Below, one piece after another: positions 16,121 to 25,974 of a DNA stretch of 64,000 nt. This DNA is from Algoriphagus iocasae (lineage in GTDB: Bacteria > Bacteroidota > Bacteroidia > Cytophagales > Cyclobacteriaceae). Position numbers and translations under genes: made by a program. Position 1 is the stretch's first letter. Each line of letters opens with the position of its first letter. The notes under the pieces are model-generated. The model was not told the origin of the DNA. It ran no database searches and saw only the letters and a list, made by a program, of their open reading frames with translations. Where the stretch lies: positions 62,001 through 126,000 of the forward strand of contig NZ_JACIJO010000005.1 in assembly GCF_014206875.1 (NCBI RefSeq), written 5' to 3'.

Positions 16121-17923
16121 ATGGACAAAAATCAAGCGACAGGCTTAATCCTTTTTGCCGCAGTTATTTTGGTCTACTCTTTTTTCTTTGCGAGTAGCCC
16201 AGAAATTCCGGCAGAGGAAACACAAGCTCCAGCTCAAACTGAATCTAGTGTTCAGGAACAACAACCCGTTTTACAAAATGAGGTTGCCGAAGTGAGTGAC
16301 TCTTTGGTTTCAGCCGCTAATGCTTCTAAATATGGTGAATTAGCGAGTTTAGTATCTGGAGATGAAGAAGCAGTCATTTTGGAAAACGATCTGATTCAAG
16401 TTAAAATTTCTTCAAAAGGCGCAAGTGTAGAAGAGGTTAATTTAAAAGAGTTTAAAACTTGGCAAAAAGAGCCTCTCTTGCTAATCGATGCTGAAAATTC
16501 AAAAATGGATTATAGCATTGAAAGTAGAATGGGTCTGATCTCTTTAAACGATCTATATTTTACTCCGAAATTAACCACTGAGCAAGATGAAGAGGGCATA
16601 ACCTCCCATATTCTTACTTTCGTTGCAGCTACGGATCAAGGTCAAATCACCCAGACTTATACCTTGAAAGACGGTACCTATCAAGTACAAAAGTCTTTGA
16701 AAATCGATAGGTTTCCTGGTTTTTTTACCGGAAATACTATCCATTTAACTTGGGCTGACAATGTAAAAGCTCAAGAAAAAGACCTTCCAGAATCTAGAAG
16801 AAAAACGGAAATCAATTATTACCTGAGTTCAGGTTCTTATGAGAACTTAGGTGTAGGAGATGATTTGGAACAAGAGCAAGTAGCCGAACCTGTAAAATGG
16901 ATCGGATTCAGCCAGAGATTCTTTACAGCAGGTATCATTGCGGAAGATTCTTTCCAAAATGTGAGCTTGGCTCAAAGCACTCCTGAAGATAGCACCATCG
17001 TAAAAATGATGGAGGCATCTTTAAACATTCCTTTAAATGATGGAGGTGCAAACTACACTTACTATTTCGGCCCTGACAATTACAAAACTCTGAAAAAAGT
17101 AACAGAAGGTTTTGAGAAAAATGTAGACATGGGTTACGTTTTCGTAAGCTGGGTCAACAAATACATTATTGTCAACCTTTTTGCTTTCCTAGAGAAGTAC
17201 TTCAGCAATTATGGTGTAATCATCATTTTGATTGTATTGATCATCAAATTGGCGCTGTCTCCTTTGACTTATAAGTCCTATATAGGCATGGCCAAAATGA
17301 GAGTGATCAAACCAGAAATTGATGAATTGAAGGAGAAATACGGAGATGATCCTACCAAAATGCAGCAAGAGCAGATGAAGCTTTTCGGCCAGTTAGGGGT
17401 TAGTCCTATTTCCGGTTGTTTGCCGATGGTATTACAAATGCCATTCTTGTTTGCCATGTTCTTCTTCTTCCCGAATGCTATTCAGCTTAGACAAGAATCA
17501 TTTCTTTGGGCTACGGATTTATCCACCTATGACACGTTCATCAACCTGCCATTTACCATTCCGTTCTATGGATCACATGTCAGTTTGTTCACCCTGTTGA
17601 TGACAGTATCTCAATTGATTTATACTCATTTTAACAATCAGCTGACGACTGCTCAGGGACCAATGAAAAACCTGGGATACATTATGCCAGTGATGTTCAT
17701 GTTTGTATTGAACTCCTACCCTGCTGGATTGAGTTTCTATTACTTCGTTTCTAACATGGTCACTTTTGGCCAGCAAGCCTTGATCAAGCTTTTTGTAGAT
17801 GATTCTAAAATCAGAGCAAAAGTGGAGGAAAGCAAAGCTAAAAATGTCAATAAAAAGAAATCGAAATTTCAGCAAAAGTTGGAAGATGCAATGAAAGCAG
17901 CTGAATCAAATAAAAAGAAATAA
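16121..17923 (+). CDS. yidC: Membrane protein insertase YidC
   Basis: YidC inserts and folds inner-membrane proteins with or without SecYEG. The 600-residue protein has an N-terminal anchor (ATGLILFAAVILVYSFFFA), a Glu-rich linker and the large periplasmic P1 domain to about 340. The conserved 60KD_IMP core starts at YGVIIILIVLIIKLALSPLT and includes the LGVSPISGCLPMVLQMPFLF and SYPAGLSFYYFVSN segments. The C-terminal tail is very lysine-rich, typical for ribosome contact. A terminator follows. Confidence 0.97.
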   Translation: MDKNQATGLILFAAVILVYSFFFASSPEIPAEETQAPAQTESSVQEQQPVLQNEVAEVSDSLVSAANASKYGELASLVSGDEEAVILENDLIQVKISSKGASVEEVNLKEFKTWQKEPLLLIDAENSKMDYSIESRMGLISLNDLYFTPKLTTEQDEEGITSHILTFVAATDQGQITQTYTLKDGTYQVQKSLKIDRFPGFFTGNTIHLTWADNVKAQEKDLPESRRKTEINYYLSSGSYENLGVGDDLEQEQVAEPVKWIGFSQRFFTAGIIAEDSFQNVSLAQSTPEDSTIVKMMEASLNIPLNDGGANYTYYFGPDNYKTLKKVTEGFEKNVDMGYVFVSWVNKYIIVNLFAFLEKYFSNYGVIIILIVLIIKLALSPLTYKSYIGMAKMRVIKPEIDELKEKYGDDPTKMQQEQMKLFGQLGVSPISGCLPMVLQMPFLFAMFFFFPNAIQLRQESFLWATDLSTYDTFINLPFTIPFYGSHVSLFTLLMTVSQLIYTHFNNQLTTAQGPMKNLGYIMPVMFMFVLNSYPAGLSFYYFVSNMVTFGQQALIKLFVDDSKIRAKVEESKAKNVNKKKSKFQQKLEDAMKAAESNKKK

Positions 17924-17955
17924 AATTAAGGGAGCTCATTTGCTCCCTTAATTTT
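17923..17955. terminator. Terminator after yidC
   Basis: A 13-bp perfect stem (17923-17935 with 17942-17954), loop TCATTT, followed by T residues; one of the strongest hairpins in the window. Confidence 0.94.
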
Positions 17956-18325
17956 TCTATGACCATTAAAGACGGCTAGATTAATCTCTTGAAAAAAGAA
18001 GAATGAATTAAAAATGAGCGAAAGACTCAAAAACAATTTCTGACTTAAGCTGTCAGGAATTCAATGCATAAATTGGGAATTAAATTTGCATTTCGGCTTC
18101 TGCTTTTTCTTGTATAGAGTTTAAACAACACTTAAGCGAAATAACGTATCTTAATGATGCATTTGTGAAAGAATTATGACAACTTTCCTAGTATCGTGTG
18201 TAAGGAATGAAATTACTGAATAGAAAAATCAATTCATTTCAGCTTTCAAAAAAACCATTCACACAAGCCAGAAAAGAATTGAATTTGCTTAATATTGGTA
18301 TTCAAATACCCGAGAAATAAATAAC
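17956..18325. other. 370-base gene-free interval before parA
   Basis: AT-rich sequence without a credible reading frame, RNA gene or long repeat. The parA promoter must lie here, but no good TTG/TAnnTTTG pair was found. I saw no perfect parS-like 16-bp palindrome. Confidence 0.5.
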
Positions 18326-19108
18326 ATGGGAAAAATCATTGCCATTGCCAATCAAAAAGGCGGAGTGGGAAAAACCACAACAGCGATGAATCTCGCTGCC
18401 AGCCTTGCTGTTCTGGAATTCAAAACTTTGGTGATCGACGCTGATCCTCAGGCCAATACCACTTCAGGATTAGGGCATGATCCAAAGTCTATCAATACGA
18501 GTATTTATGAATGCATGGTGGATGAAATCGACATCAACGAAATCATTCTTAAAACTGAATTAGAATATTTGGATTTAGTACCTTCTCATATCGACTTAGT
18601 CGGTGCTGAGGTTGAAATGATCAACCTTGACAATAGGGAAGAAAAAATGAGAGGTGTGATTTCAAACCTCAAGAATCAATACGATTTCATTATCATTGAT
18701 TGTTCTCCTTCCTTGGGACTGATAACGATCAATGCTTTGACAGCAGCAAATTCCGTCATCATTCCTGTTCAATGCGAATATTTTGCATTGGAAGGATTAG
18801 GGAAATTGCTGAATACCATCAAGATTATTCAAACAAGATTAAATCCTGACCTTGAAATTGAGGGAATTTTATTGACCATGTACGATGTACGTCTTCGTCT
18901 TTCCAATCAAGTGGTGGAAGAAGTCAGAATCCATTTTAAGAACATGGTTTTCGAAACAATTATCCCTCGAAATGTACGTTTAAGTGAGGCCCCTTCGTTT
19001 GGATTGCCGGCCATTGCTTTTGATGCCGATGGCAAAGGTGCAGTTGCCTATTTGAATTTAGCCAGTGAGATCGCTCAGAAGAATGGTCTTCAAAAAGTGA
19101 ACAGTTAA
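18326..19108 (+). CDS. parA: Chromosome partitioning ATPase ParA
   Basis: The 260-residue deviant-Walker ATPase drives origin segregation with ParB. It has [18 protein letters not shown] (deviant Walker A, 7-24), [11 protein letters not shown], and [10 protein letters not shown] (Walker B). The C-terminal [16 protein letters not shown] is typical of chromosomal Soj/ParA. parB follows after 2 bases. First gene of a five-gene run to lepB. Confidence 0.97.
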   Translation: MGKIIAIANQKGGVGKTTTAMNLAASLAVLEFKTLVIDADPQANTTSGLGHDPKSINTSIYECMVDEIDINEIILKTELEYLDLVPSHIDLVGAEVEMINLDNREEKMRGVISNLKNQYDFIIIDCSPSLGLITINALTAANSVIIPVQCEYFALEGLGKLLNTIKIIQTRLNPDLEIEGILLTMYDVRLRLSNQVVEEVRIHFKNMVFETIIPRNVRLSEAPSFGLPAIAFDADGKGAVAYLNLASEIAQKNGLQKVNS

Positions 19109-19110
19109 TT

Positions 19111-20022
19111 ATGTCAGACAATAAGCCTAATAGAAAAAAAAGTGCACTTGGAAGAGGTCTAGGAGCTTTGTTGGAAGATAGTCCTGCAAAACATAAAAAC
19201 GAAGACATTTTACCTGAAGTGGTAAAGACTGGGATTTTTGAAATTCCTTTGGAAGAAATTCAGGTTAATCCATTTCAGCCAAGGGTACATTTTGACAAAG
19301 ATGCTCTTGGTGAATTGGCAGAATCCATCAAAGTGCAAGGTATCATTCAGCCGATCACTGTCAGAAAACTTGACGCAAACGAATACCAACTGATCTCTGG
19401 GGAAAGAAGATTTCAGGCATCTAAACTTGCCGGACTTACTCAAATCCCAGCCTATGTCAGAACTGCCAATGACCAGCAGATGTTGGAAATGGCTTTGATA
19501 GAAAATATCCAAAGAGAAAACTTAAATGCTCTGGAGATTGCCCATTCTTACCAAAGATTGTTGGCGGAATGTGACTTAAAACAAGAGCAGTTAGGTGATC
19601 GAGTCGGCAAAAACAGAACCACTGTCAATAACTATTTACGCTTATTAAAACTCCCTCCTACGATTCAGGCAGCAATCCGTGATCAGCAAATATCAATGGG
19701 TCATGCCAGAGCTTTGATCAACATTGAAGATGTAGACAAGCAACTTGCGATTTTCAAGAAAGCCGTAGAGGAAGAATTGAGTGTCAGGAAAGTAGAGGCT
19801 CTTGTGAAGGCCTTAAATGAAGGAACACCGGAAAAACCCTCCAAGCCAGAATTAGACCCTGTCAAGAAATATGAAATCAGCAAAATCCAACAGAGACTTG
19901 CTTCTCATTTTGGTACAAAAGTTTCGCTGAAATCAAACAATAAGAATAAAGGTGAGATAAAAATCCCTTTTACCTCCACCTCAGATTTAAATAGAATTCT
20001 GGAAATTCTGGAAATCATTTAA
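19111..20022 (+). CDS. parB: Chromosome partitioning protein ParB
   Basis: ParB binds parS sites and spreads as a CTP-dependent clamp. The 303-residue protein has the N-terminal KSALGRGLGALL motif, the CTPase core with INPFQPRV-like IQVNPFQPRVHFD and LISGERRFQASKLAG, then ALIENIQRENLNALEIAHSY, and a central HTH (LGDRVGKNRTTVNNYLRLLK). The C-terminus (KYEISKIQQRLASHFGTKVS) fits the dimer domain. It is coupled to parA. Confidence 0.97.
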   Translation: MSDNKPNRKKSALGRGLGALLEDSPAKHKNEDILPEVVKTGIFEIPLEEIQVNPFQPRVHFDKDALGELAESIKVQGIIQPITVRKLDANEYQLISGERRFQASKLAGLTQIPAYVRTANDQQMLEMALIENIQRENLNALEIAHSYQRLLAECDLKQEQLGDRVGKNRTTVNNYLRLLKLPPTIQAAIRDQQISMGHARALINIEDVDKQLAIFKKAVEEELSVRKVEALVKALNEGTPEKPSKPELDPVKKYEISKIQQRLASHFGTKVSLKSNNKNKGEIKIPFTSTSDLNRILEILEII

Positions 20023-20025
20023 CCT

Positions 20026-20631
20026 TTGAAAACCTTAAATTTTCATAAATCTCTAACTTTTAAAGCCCCGTGGAACTTCATGGGACTTTTGGTTTTGTGC
20101 TTATTTCTAAATTATTCCACCTTTGCGCAACAAGCTGAAGTAGAGAAAAGGCCTGCGTCTGAAAAAAAAGTAAAGCCGGATTATTCTAATTTGCCGAAAG
20201 ACCCGAGAAAGGCCACTTTGCTCTCTGCAATTTTGCCTGGAGCCGGTCAGGTTTACAACAACAAAGCTTGGAAAGTACCTTTAATTTATGCCGGGATTAT
20301 GACAGATGTCTATTTCATCAAGTTCAATAATCGACGATATCAGGTATTCAGACAAGCATTATTTGATTTTGATGATGGGATTTCAAATGATTTTCCAAAT
20401 CTAAATAGAGAGGCACTTGTAAGAAATGTTGATTATTGGAGAAGAAATCGGGATTTATGCTATCTACTTATTGCAGGTATTTATGCGCTGAATCTTATTG
20501 ATGCCAATGTAGACGCACATCTTTCAGGCTTTGATGTAAGTGACGATTTGGCTTTGGGAATTGAGCCACATTTCGAGCGTTTTTCTGCAAATAACAATTC
20601 CATGGGAGTATCTTTAAAACTCAAATTTTAA
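20026..20631 (+). CDS. DUF5683-type exported/membrane protein
   Basis: The 201-residue product has a hydrophobic N-terminal segment (MGLLVLCLFLNYSTFAQ) and the conserved ATLLSAILPGAGQVYNNKAW motif of DUF5683, a family common next to parAB in Bacteroidota. A second hydrophobic segment (LCYLLIAGIYALNLIDANV) is near 145-163. The most probable start is TTG at 20026, three bases after the parB stop; the next ATG, 20080, would leave the signal peptide with no basic N-region. dapB follows directly. Function unknown, probably an envelope protein. Confidence 0.85.
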   Translation: MKTLNFHKSLTFKAPWNFMGLLVLCLFLNYSTFAQQAEVEKRPASEKKVKPDYSNLPKDPRKATLLSAILPGAGQVYNNKAWKVPLIYAGIMTDVYFIKFNNRRYQVFRQALFDFDDGISNDFPNLNREALVRNVDYWRRNRDLCYLLIAGIYALNLIDANVDAHLSGFDVSDDLALGIEPHFERFSANNNSMGVSLKLKF

Positions 20632-20633
20632 GA

Positions 20634-21356
20634 ATGAATATTTTATTACTTGGTTATGGAAAGATGGGGAAAATCATCGGTGAAATTGCCGAATCCCGAG
20701 GACATTCCATTGCCGGAAAAATCAATATTGATAACAGAGAAGATCTGGATAAGTTAGATCCAAAATCTATCGATGTGGCTATAGAATTTAGCCAACCTGA
20801 AGCAGCATTTGAAAATATTTCTTGGTCTATACAAAGACAAATCCCAATCGTAGTCGGTACTACCGGATGGCTAGAAAAGAAGGCTGAAGTGGAAGAAATG
20901 ACTCTTACCAATAACGGAAGTTTCTTTTATGCATCGAATTTTAGCATAGGAGTTAACATCTTTTTCAAGGTGAATGAATTCCTTTCAAAGCTGATGAATG
21001 AGACCGATGGCTATCAAGTTTCGGTAGAAGAAATTCATCATACTGCAAAGAAAGATGCACCTTCTGGAACAGCAATTACCCTTGCTGAAGGAATTATCAA
21101 AAACCTAAAGTCTAAGAGTTCCTGGAACTTAAAGGGTGAACAGGAATCATCCGATCAATCCGTGGAGATCACTTCCAAAAGAATCGATCCTGCCCCGGGC
21201 ACACACATTATCAAATACGAATCTCCAATTGATGACATAGAAATCACCCATACCGCTCATAGCCGACAAGGCTTTGCATTAGGGGCCGTTTTGGTTGCCG
21301 AATGGATTCCTTCTAAAAAAGGAGTGCTTTCGATGGATGATTTTCTATCTTTCTGA
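20634..21356 (+). CDS. dapB: 4-hydroxy-tetrahydrodipicolinate reductase
   Basis: DapB makes tetrahydrodipicolinate, a precursor of lysine and diaminopimelate for peptidoglycan. The 240-residue protein has the N-terminal Rossmann motif LLGYGKMGK, VAIEFSQPEAA, the cofactor motif VGTTGW, ASNFSIGVN, and the catalytic/substrate motif VEEIHHTAKKDAPSGTA. Length is at the short end of the family. It sits 2 bases after the DUF5683 gene and 15 before lepB. Confidence 0.96.
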   Translation: MNILLLGYGKMGKIIGEIAESRGHSIAGKINIDNREDLDKLDPKSIDVAIEFSQPEAAFENISWSIQRQIPIVVGTTGWLEKKAEVEEMTLTNNGSFFYASNFSIGVNIFFKVNEFLSKLMNETDGYQVSVEEIHHTAKKDAPSGTAITLAEGIIKNLKSKSSWNLKGEQESSDQSVEITSKRIDPAPGTHIIKYESPIDDIEITHTAHSRQGFALGAVLVAEWIPSKKGVLSMDDFLSF

Positions 21357-21371
21357 TATTATTTATACAAA

Positions 21372-22448
21372 ATGAGCCAGCCAAAAAAGAAAAAATCCCC
21401 AACTCGTGAATGGGTAGATGCATTGGTGTTTGCAGTGGTTGCTGCCAGTTTAATTAGATGGTTGCTTCTAGAACCATTTACGATTCCTACAGCTTCTATG
21501 GAAAAATCACTTTTAGTAGGTGATTTCTTATTTGTAAGCAAAATGCATTACGGGACAAGAATCCCAAAAACACCCCTTCAGGTACCTTTGACTCACCAAA
21601 AAATATGGGGAACAGAAATCCCATCTTTTAGTGATGCCATCCAATTACCATATTACAGACTACCAGGTTTCTCTGATGTCGAAAGGTATGATGTTGTCGT
21701 ATTTAACTACCCTGTAGAATTTCAGTACCCGCCGGACCTGAAGACTAATTACATTAAAAGGGCGGTAGGAATCCCGGGAGATGTTATTGAGATTAAAAAT
21801 GCGGATTTATATGTCAACGGAGAATTGGCGATGAAGCCAAAAGAAATGCAATACTCTTACGATGTATTAACTTCCAGACCTCTAAACGCTGAATTCTTCA
21901 TGGAATATGGTGTCAACCCTGAAAGTTTCTATCCATTTTCTGACGGATCTGGTTATATGGTTTTCGCAACTGATGAGGTTATTTCCAGACTTGAATCCTC
22001 CCCTGTTGTGACTTCAGCAACAAAGAGAATTGCAAAAGAAGGAACTAGAGAAGATAGTATTTATCCAAATATCCCTAGTTACAAATGGAACAGAGACTTT
22101 TACGGACCATTAAAAGTTCCTGCCAAAGGAGAAACAATTCAACTAACTCAGGAAAATCTTGACAAATACTCTTTCGTAATCGAAAAATATGAGGGTCATG
22201 ATTCAGTTGTTCTTCAAGATGGAGCACTAGTTATTGATGGTCAAAAAGTAGACAGCTATACTTTCAAGCAGGACTATTACTTCATGATGGGAGATAACCG
22301 TCATGATTCCCTTGACTCAAGGTTTTGGGGATTTGTCCCTGAAGACCATATAGTTGGGAAAGCATGGTTCTTATGGTTATCCTTAGATAAATATGAATCG
22401 ATGTTCAATAAAATACGATGGAGTCGATTCTTTAAAGGAATAGATTAA
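21372..22448 (+). CDS. lepB: Signal peptidase I
   Basis: LepB cuts signal peptides from exported proteins on the outer face of the inner membrane. The 358-residue enzyme has one N-terminal membrane segment (LVFAVVAASLIRWLLL), catalytic Ser42 in PTASMEKSLLVGD, catalytic Lys129 in NYIKRAVGIPGD, and the conserved MMGDNRHDSLDSRFWGFVP box near the end. A long middle insertion, between about 140 and 280, makes it larger than the E. coli type, as usual in Bacteroidota. Last gene of the parA run. Confidence 0.96.
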   Translation: MSQPKKKKSPTREWVDALVFAVVAASLIRWLLLEPFTIPTASMEKSLLVGDFLFVSKMHYGTRIPKTPLQVPLTHQKIWGTEIPSFSDAIQLPYYRLPGFSDVERYDVVVFNYPVEFQYPPDLKTNYIKRAVGIPGDVIEIKNADLYVNGELAMKPKEMQYSYDVLTSRPLNAEFFMEYGVNPESFYPFSDGSGYMVFATDEVISRLESSPVVTSATKRIAKEGTREDSIYPNIPSYKWNRDFYGPLKVPAKGETIQLTQENLDKYSFVIEKYEGHDSVVLQDGALVIDGQKVDSYTFKQDYYFMMGDNRHDSLDSRFWGFVPEDHIVGKAWFLWLSLDKYESMFNKIRWSRFFKGID

Positions 22449-22455
22449 AGCAAAG

Positions 22456-22488
22456 GCCGGAATTAGTTAATTCCGGCTTATTTTTTTT
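22456..22488. terminator. Bidirectional terminator between lepB and ung
   Basis: GCCGGAATTA (22456-22465) pairs with TAATTCCGGC (22468-22477), followed by T run; nearly palindromic, lying between convergent genes. Confidence 0.88.
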
Positions 22489-23149
22489 ACCAATCAATGG
22501 GCTTCTGCCCTGTTGAAATTAAAAACTCATTGGCTTTGGAAAAGTGCTTACATCCCAAAAACCCTCTATGAGCTGAAAGTGGGCTTGGATGAGGAGCTTT
22601 AAGAATAAAATGTTTGGATGAATCTATGAGCTCAGATTTCTTTTGAGCATAAGCACCCCAAAGGAGAAATACCACATTTGACCGACTATCATTAATAGTC
22701 TTAATTACTCCATCGGTAAATTCTTCCCATCCTTTTTTTTGATGCGAGCCAGCCTGATGTGCTCTCACTGTCAAAGTAGCATTTAATAAAAACACACCCT
22801 GATCTGCCCACCTCGTCAAATCACCATTTGGAGGTAAGTCGAGATCTAGATCGGATTTCAACTCTTTAAAAATATTGAGCAAGCTTGGTGGAAAGGGAAT
22901 GCCAGGCTTAACAGAAAACGACAGCCCATGGGCTTGCCCAGGACCATGGTAGGGATCCTGACCTAGAATCACTACTTTTACTTTTTCTAAAGGGCAATGC
23001 CAGAATGCATTGAATATATCTTTTCCCTCAGGGTAAATCTTTTCTTTGGAATATTCGTCTTTAACGAGTGAAACTAGATTTAAGAAAGAATCTTGTTGAA
23101 AAAACTCCTTTAAGGCTAATTTCCAACTTGGTTCTATTTTTACATTCAT
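22487..23149 (-). CDS. ung: Uracil-DNA glycosylase
   Basis: Ung removes uracil from DNA at the start of base-excision repair. The 220-residue family 1 enzyme has the water-activating loop [18 protein letters not shown] with Asp65, the [17 protein letters not shown] segment, and the leucine loop [17 protein letters not shown]. The size is standard. It is divergent from apaG. Confidence 0.97.
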   Translation of the reverse strand: MNVKIEPSWKLALKEFFQQDSFLNLVSLVKDEYSKEKIYPEGKDIFNAFWHCPLEKVKVVILGQDPYHGPGQAHGLSFSVKPGIPFPPSLLNIFKELKSDLDLDLPPNGDLTRWADQGVFLLNATLTVRAHQAGSHQKKGWEEFTDGVIKTINDSRSNVVFLLWGAYAQKKSELIDSSKHFILKAPHPSPLSAHRGFLGCKHFSKANEFLISTGQKPIDW

Positions 23150-23213
23150 AGTTTATTTTGTTGATATTCTAATTTTCAATTGTATCTTTACATTCTTTTT
23201 AAACAATTCCATC

Positions 23214-23600
23214 ATGGTAACTGCATTAACAGAAGGTATTCAAGTAAGTGTCGAGGTTACTTATCAAGCAGAGTTTTCTAGCCCACACCAACACCATTAT
23301 GTATTTACCTACAAAGTAACTATTCATAATAAAAGCCCATATACTGTTCAGTTATTAAAAAGAAAATGGGAAATTTTTGATGCGGCTGAGTCGATAAAAA
23401 TAGTAGAAGGTGATGGTGTAGTCGGACAACAACCCATCCTTGAAAAAGGAGAATCTCATACCTATGTATCTGGATGCAATTTGAAGTCAGGTTTGGGTAA
23501 AATGAAAGGAGTTTATTTTATGGAAAAACTTTACGACGGCAAAAAATTTGAAGCTCAGATCCCTGAATTTCAAATGATAGCAAATATTTTCCACAATTAA
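23214..23600 (+). CDS. apaG: ApaG protein
   Basis: ApaG is a small fibronectin-III-like protein linked in other bacteria to divalent-cation resistance and Ap4A metabolism; its biochemistry is unresolved. The 128-residue product has the family core FTYKVTIHNKSPYTVQLLKR, the glycine motif GDGVVGQQPIL and the C-terminal GVYFMEKLYDGKKFEAQIPEF. The next gene begins one base after its stop. Confidence 0.93.
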   Translation: MVTALTEGIQVSVEVTYQAEFSSPHQHHYVFTYKVTIHNKSPYTVQLLKRKWEIFDAAESIKIVEGDGVVGQQPILEKGESHTYVSGCNLKSGLGKMKGVYFMEKLYDGKKFEAQIPEFQMIANIFHN

Positions 23601-23601
23601 T

Positions 23602-24381
23602 TTGACCAAAAAACTCTACCCGGTCTTTGCTTTTTTTATTCATTGGCTTAAAAGAGAAGAAGGTTATTCTATTCAATCTCCCTTTGTTTTTAATTTTTAT
23701 CAAGGACTAAAAAAGCACCTTACAACCCAAAGAGAATCAGTTCGAGAAATCGAATCCTACAGAAAAAAACTATTGGATTCAGATCAAACAATTGAAGTGT
23801 ACGACCTCGGCGCTGGTTCAAAAAAAGTGAATTCACTTTACAGAAAAGTAGCAGACATCACGAAATACAGCACCAGTTCAAAAAAATTCGCATTGTTGTA
23901 TCAGTTCTTTTGTCTTCAGACTCCGGCAAAAACAGTCTTAGAATTGGGTACATGCATGGGGATTACTAGTAGGTATTTATCATTAGCTACCAAAGGCAAA
24001 GTCTATACATTTGAAGGCTCAGAAAACATTCAGAATGTAGCCATCCCTAAACATGGCTATACAAACATTGATTTCATCCTCGGGGATATCAACAAAGAGC
24101 TCCCTTTATTGCTTGAAAAAATTCAAGTGGTTGACTTTGCATTGATAGATGCAACGCACACCTACGAAGACACTATTCATTATTTCGAACTGTTATTAGA
24201 AAAAGTAACCTCCACCAGCATAATTGCTATCGGGGACATTTATTGGTCAAAGGAGATGAATAGGGCATGGCAAGAAATCAAGTCTCATCAGGCTGTCAAG
24301 CTCAGCCTTGATTTTTATGAATGTGGAATAGTATTTTTTGAATGTCCAATTGAGAAGACAAATTATTTGTTAGCCATTTGA
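23602..24381 (+). CDS. Class I SAM-dependent methyltransferase (methyltransferase-24-like)
   Basis: The 259-residue protein has an N-terminal helical part with SIQSPFVFNFYQGL and a Rossmann methyltransferase core: VLELGTCMGITSRYLSLAT (motif I), VYTFEGSE (acidic end of strand 2) and DFALIDATHTYEDTIHYFEL. This resembles O-methyltransferase-like proteins of Bacteroidota whose substrate is unknown. The start is TTG at 23602, one base after the apaG stop, so the two are coupled. Its last 12 bases overlap the convergent TPMT-like gene. Confidence 0.82.
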   Translation: MTKKLYPVFAFFIHWLKREEGYSIQSPFVFNFYQGLKKHLTTQRESVREIESYRKKLLDSDQTIEVYDLGAGSKKVNSLYRKVADITKYSTSSKKFALLYQFFCLQTPAKTVLELGTCMGITSRYLSLATKGKVYTFEGSENIQNVAIPKHGYTNIDFILGDINKELPLLLEKIQVVDFALIDATHTYEDTIHYFELLLEKVTSTSIIAIGDIYWSKEMNRAWQEIKSHQAVKLSLDFYECGIVFFECPIEKTNYLLAI

Positions 24382-24960
24382 TTTTACTGCGGTAAAAAAC
24401 AATTCCGAACCCATTCTTTCAGGTATAGAATTATCACAAGGAGAAAATGAAACATGATCAAATCTTGGCTTAAATAAACTCTCATATTCCTCTTTAGTCC
24501 CTCCAAATGGAGGACCATCTCTATCAAAATCTCTATTAAATAGGACACCCATTAAGACTCCTTGAGGTTTTAGAAGTGAATACATTTTTTCGACGTATTT
24601 CTTCCTCAAAGAAATTTCTAATGCACAAAAAAAAGTTTGCTCGATAATTAGATCATACTTCCCTTGATGAAGGAAAAAGTCCTCAAGATGTATCTGATCT
24701 ATGGGGAAGGATGGTACTTTTCCTTTAAACTTCTCCAAAGGCAAAGTAGAAAAATCCAATACATGTACCTTCTTAAAGCCATTATTAAAAGCATAAATGG
24801 CTTCATAGGCATTCCCTGCACCAGGAATTAGAATTTCAACCTCCTTATTTTCAATTTGGTCTAAATATTGCACAATGGGAGGTGAAGGATATCCAATATC
24901 CCAGCCAGTTTTACCAAACTTATAACGACAAGACCAATAGTTTTCGTCTAGAACAGCCAT
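24370..24960 (-). CDS. TPMT-family SAM-dependent methyltransferase
   Basis: The 196-residue protein matches the thiopurine S-methyltransferase-like family: ENYWSCRYKFGKTGWDIG at the N-terminus, then motif I VEILIPGAGNAYEAIY, VLDFS at the end of strand 2, and EQTFFCALEISLRKKYVEKM. Bacterial members methylate small thiols, chalcogen compounds or halides; which of these applies cannot be told. It overlaps the convergent methyltransferase gene by 12 bases and is divergent from the coiled-coil gene at 24984. Confidence 0.85.
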   Translation of the reverse strand: MAVLDENYWSCRYKFGKTGWDIGYPSPPIVQYLDQIENKEVEILIPGAGNAYEAIYAFNNGFKKVHVLDFSTLPLEKFKGKVPSFPIDQIHLEDFFLHQGKYDLIIEQTFFCALEISLRKKYVEKMYSLLKPQGVLMGVLFNRDFDRDGPPFGGTKEEYESLFKPRFDHVSFSPCDNSIPERMGSELFFTAVKSNG

Positions 24961-24983
24961 AAAAAAGCCATATTCAAATAATT

Positions 24984-25913
24984 ATGAGCACTAATTTCGA
25001 ATCAGAATCAAGCAACAAGAAAGATCAAGGTAAAAATATTATCATAATCGTTCTCATCCTTCTAGTTATAATTAGTGGAATCAAACTTTACACCGATTAT
25101 GTAGACAGAAGTAAAAAGACGGAAGAAATCATTTTGCTTTCTACCGAAAACAATGAACTTAATAAACGTCTAGATTCTGTAACCTATCAACTGGATTTGA
25201 GAATTCAGGAAATTGAAAAACTAGGCGGAGATGTACAGGCTTTAGAGGAAGTTAGAGATCAATTAATTGCAGAAAGAAATTCTTCCAGACAAAGAAGTTC
25301 TAACGAAATCGCTGCTTTAAATGAAAAAATCAGAAGCTACAGTGGTTTGATTGAGGAAAAGGATCAGGAAATATTGGAATTACGAGCAATGAATCAACAG
25401 CTTTTTGCTGAGAATCAAGATTTAAAAACGACTCAGGCAGAAATCGAGGAGGAAGTTGCGCAGTTAAATATCCAAAAAGAGGATTTGCAAGCGAAAGTCA
25501 ATATCGCGGCTATGCTGAAAGCGGAGAATATCAATATTGCTGCAATCAATTCTCGTGGAAAAGAGAGGGTAGAAACTACCAAGGATTTCAAAAACAGACA
25601 AATAGAGAGAATAAAAGTAAGCTTTCAATTAGCAGACAATAAAGTAGCCGAAAAAGGACCGAGAAACGTTTATGTCCAGATTTTAGCTCCAAATTCCCAG
25701 CCTATATTTGATGTTGCCAAAGGTTCCGGTACATTTATGATGGATGGTGTAGAGGAATTTTACACAGTAAAACAAGATATCATTTTTGATAATACGGAGC
25801 AGGAATTGACATTCTATTATGAGAAAGGTTCAGACTATGTTTCTGGCGATCATGAAGTCCGAATATTTGTAGACAATTATCAAGTCGGATCGAAAACCTT
25901 CACAGTGAAATAA
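24984..25913 (+). CDS. Membrane-anchored coiled-coil protein of unknown function
   Basis: The 309-residue product has a single membrane segment at about 18-36 (NIIIIVLILLVIISGIKLY), then a long coiled coil from about 45 to 175 with regular heptads of Leu/Ile and Glu/Lys. A C-terminal globular beta-rich domain includes RIKVSFQLADNKVAEKGPRN and HEVRIFVDNYQVGSKTF. It probably projects into the periplasm. Similar proteins are common in Bacteroidota but have no assigned function. Confidence 0.8.
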   Translation: MSTNFESESSNKKDQGKNIIIIVLILLVIISGIKLYTDYVDRSKKTEEIILLSTENNELNKRLDSVTYQLDLRIQEIEKLGGDVQALEEVRDQLIAERNSSRQRSSNEIAALNEKIRSYSGLIEEKDQEILELRAMNQQLFAENQDLKTTQAEIEEEVAQLNIQKEDLQAKVNIAAMLKAENINIAAINSRGKERVETTKDFKNRQIERIKVSFQLADNKVAEKGPRNVYVQILAPNSQPIFDVAKGSGTFMMDGVEEFYTVKQDIIFDNTEQELTFYYEKGSDYVSGDHEVRIFVDNYQVGSKTFTVK

Positions 25914-25920
25914 TAACAAG

Positions 25921-25943
25921 CCTCCTTATGGAGGTTTTTTTTT
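25921..25943 (+). terminator. Terminator after the coiled-coil gene
   Basis: CCTCC (25921-25925), TTAT loop, GGAGG (25930-25934), then nine T. Confidence 0.85.
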
Positions 25944-25974
25944 AGGAATTAGTACTTTTTCAAATTTGAATACC

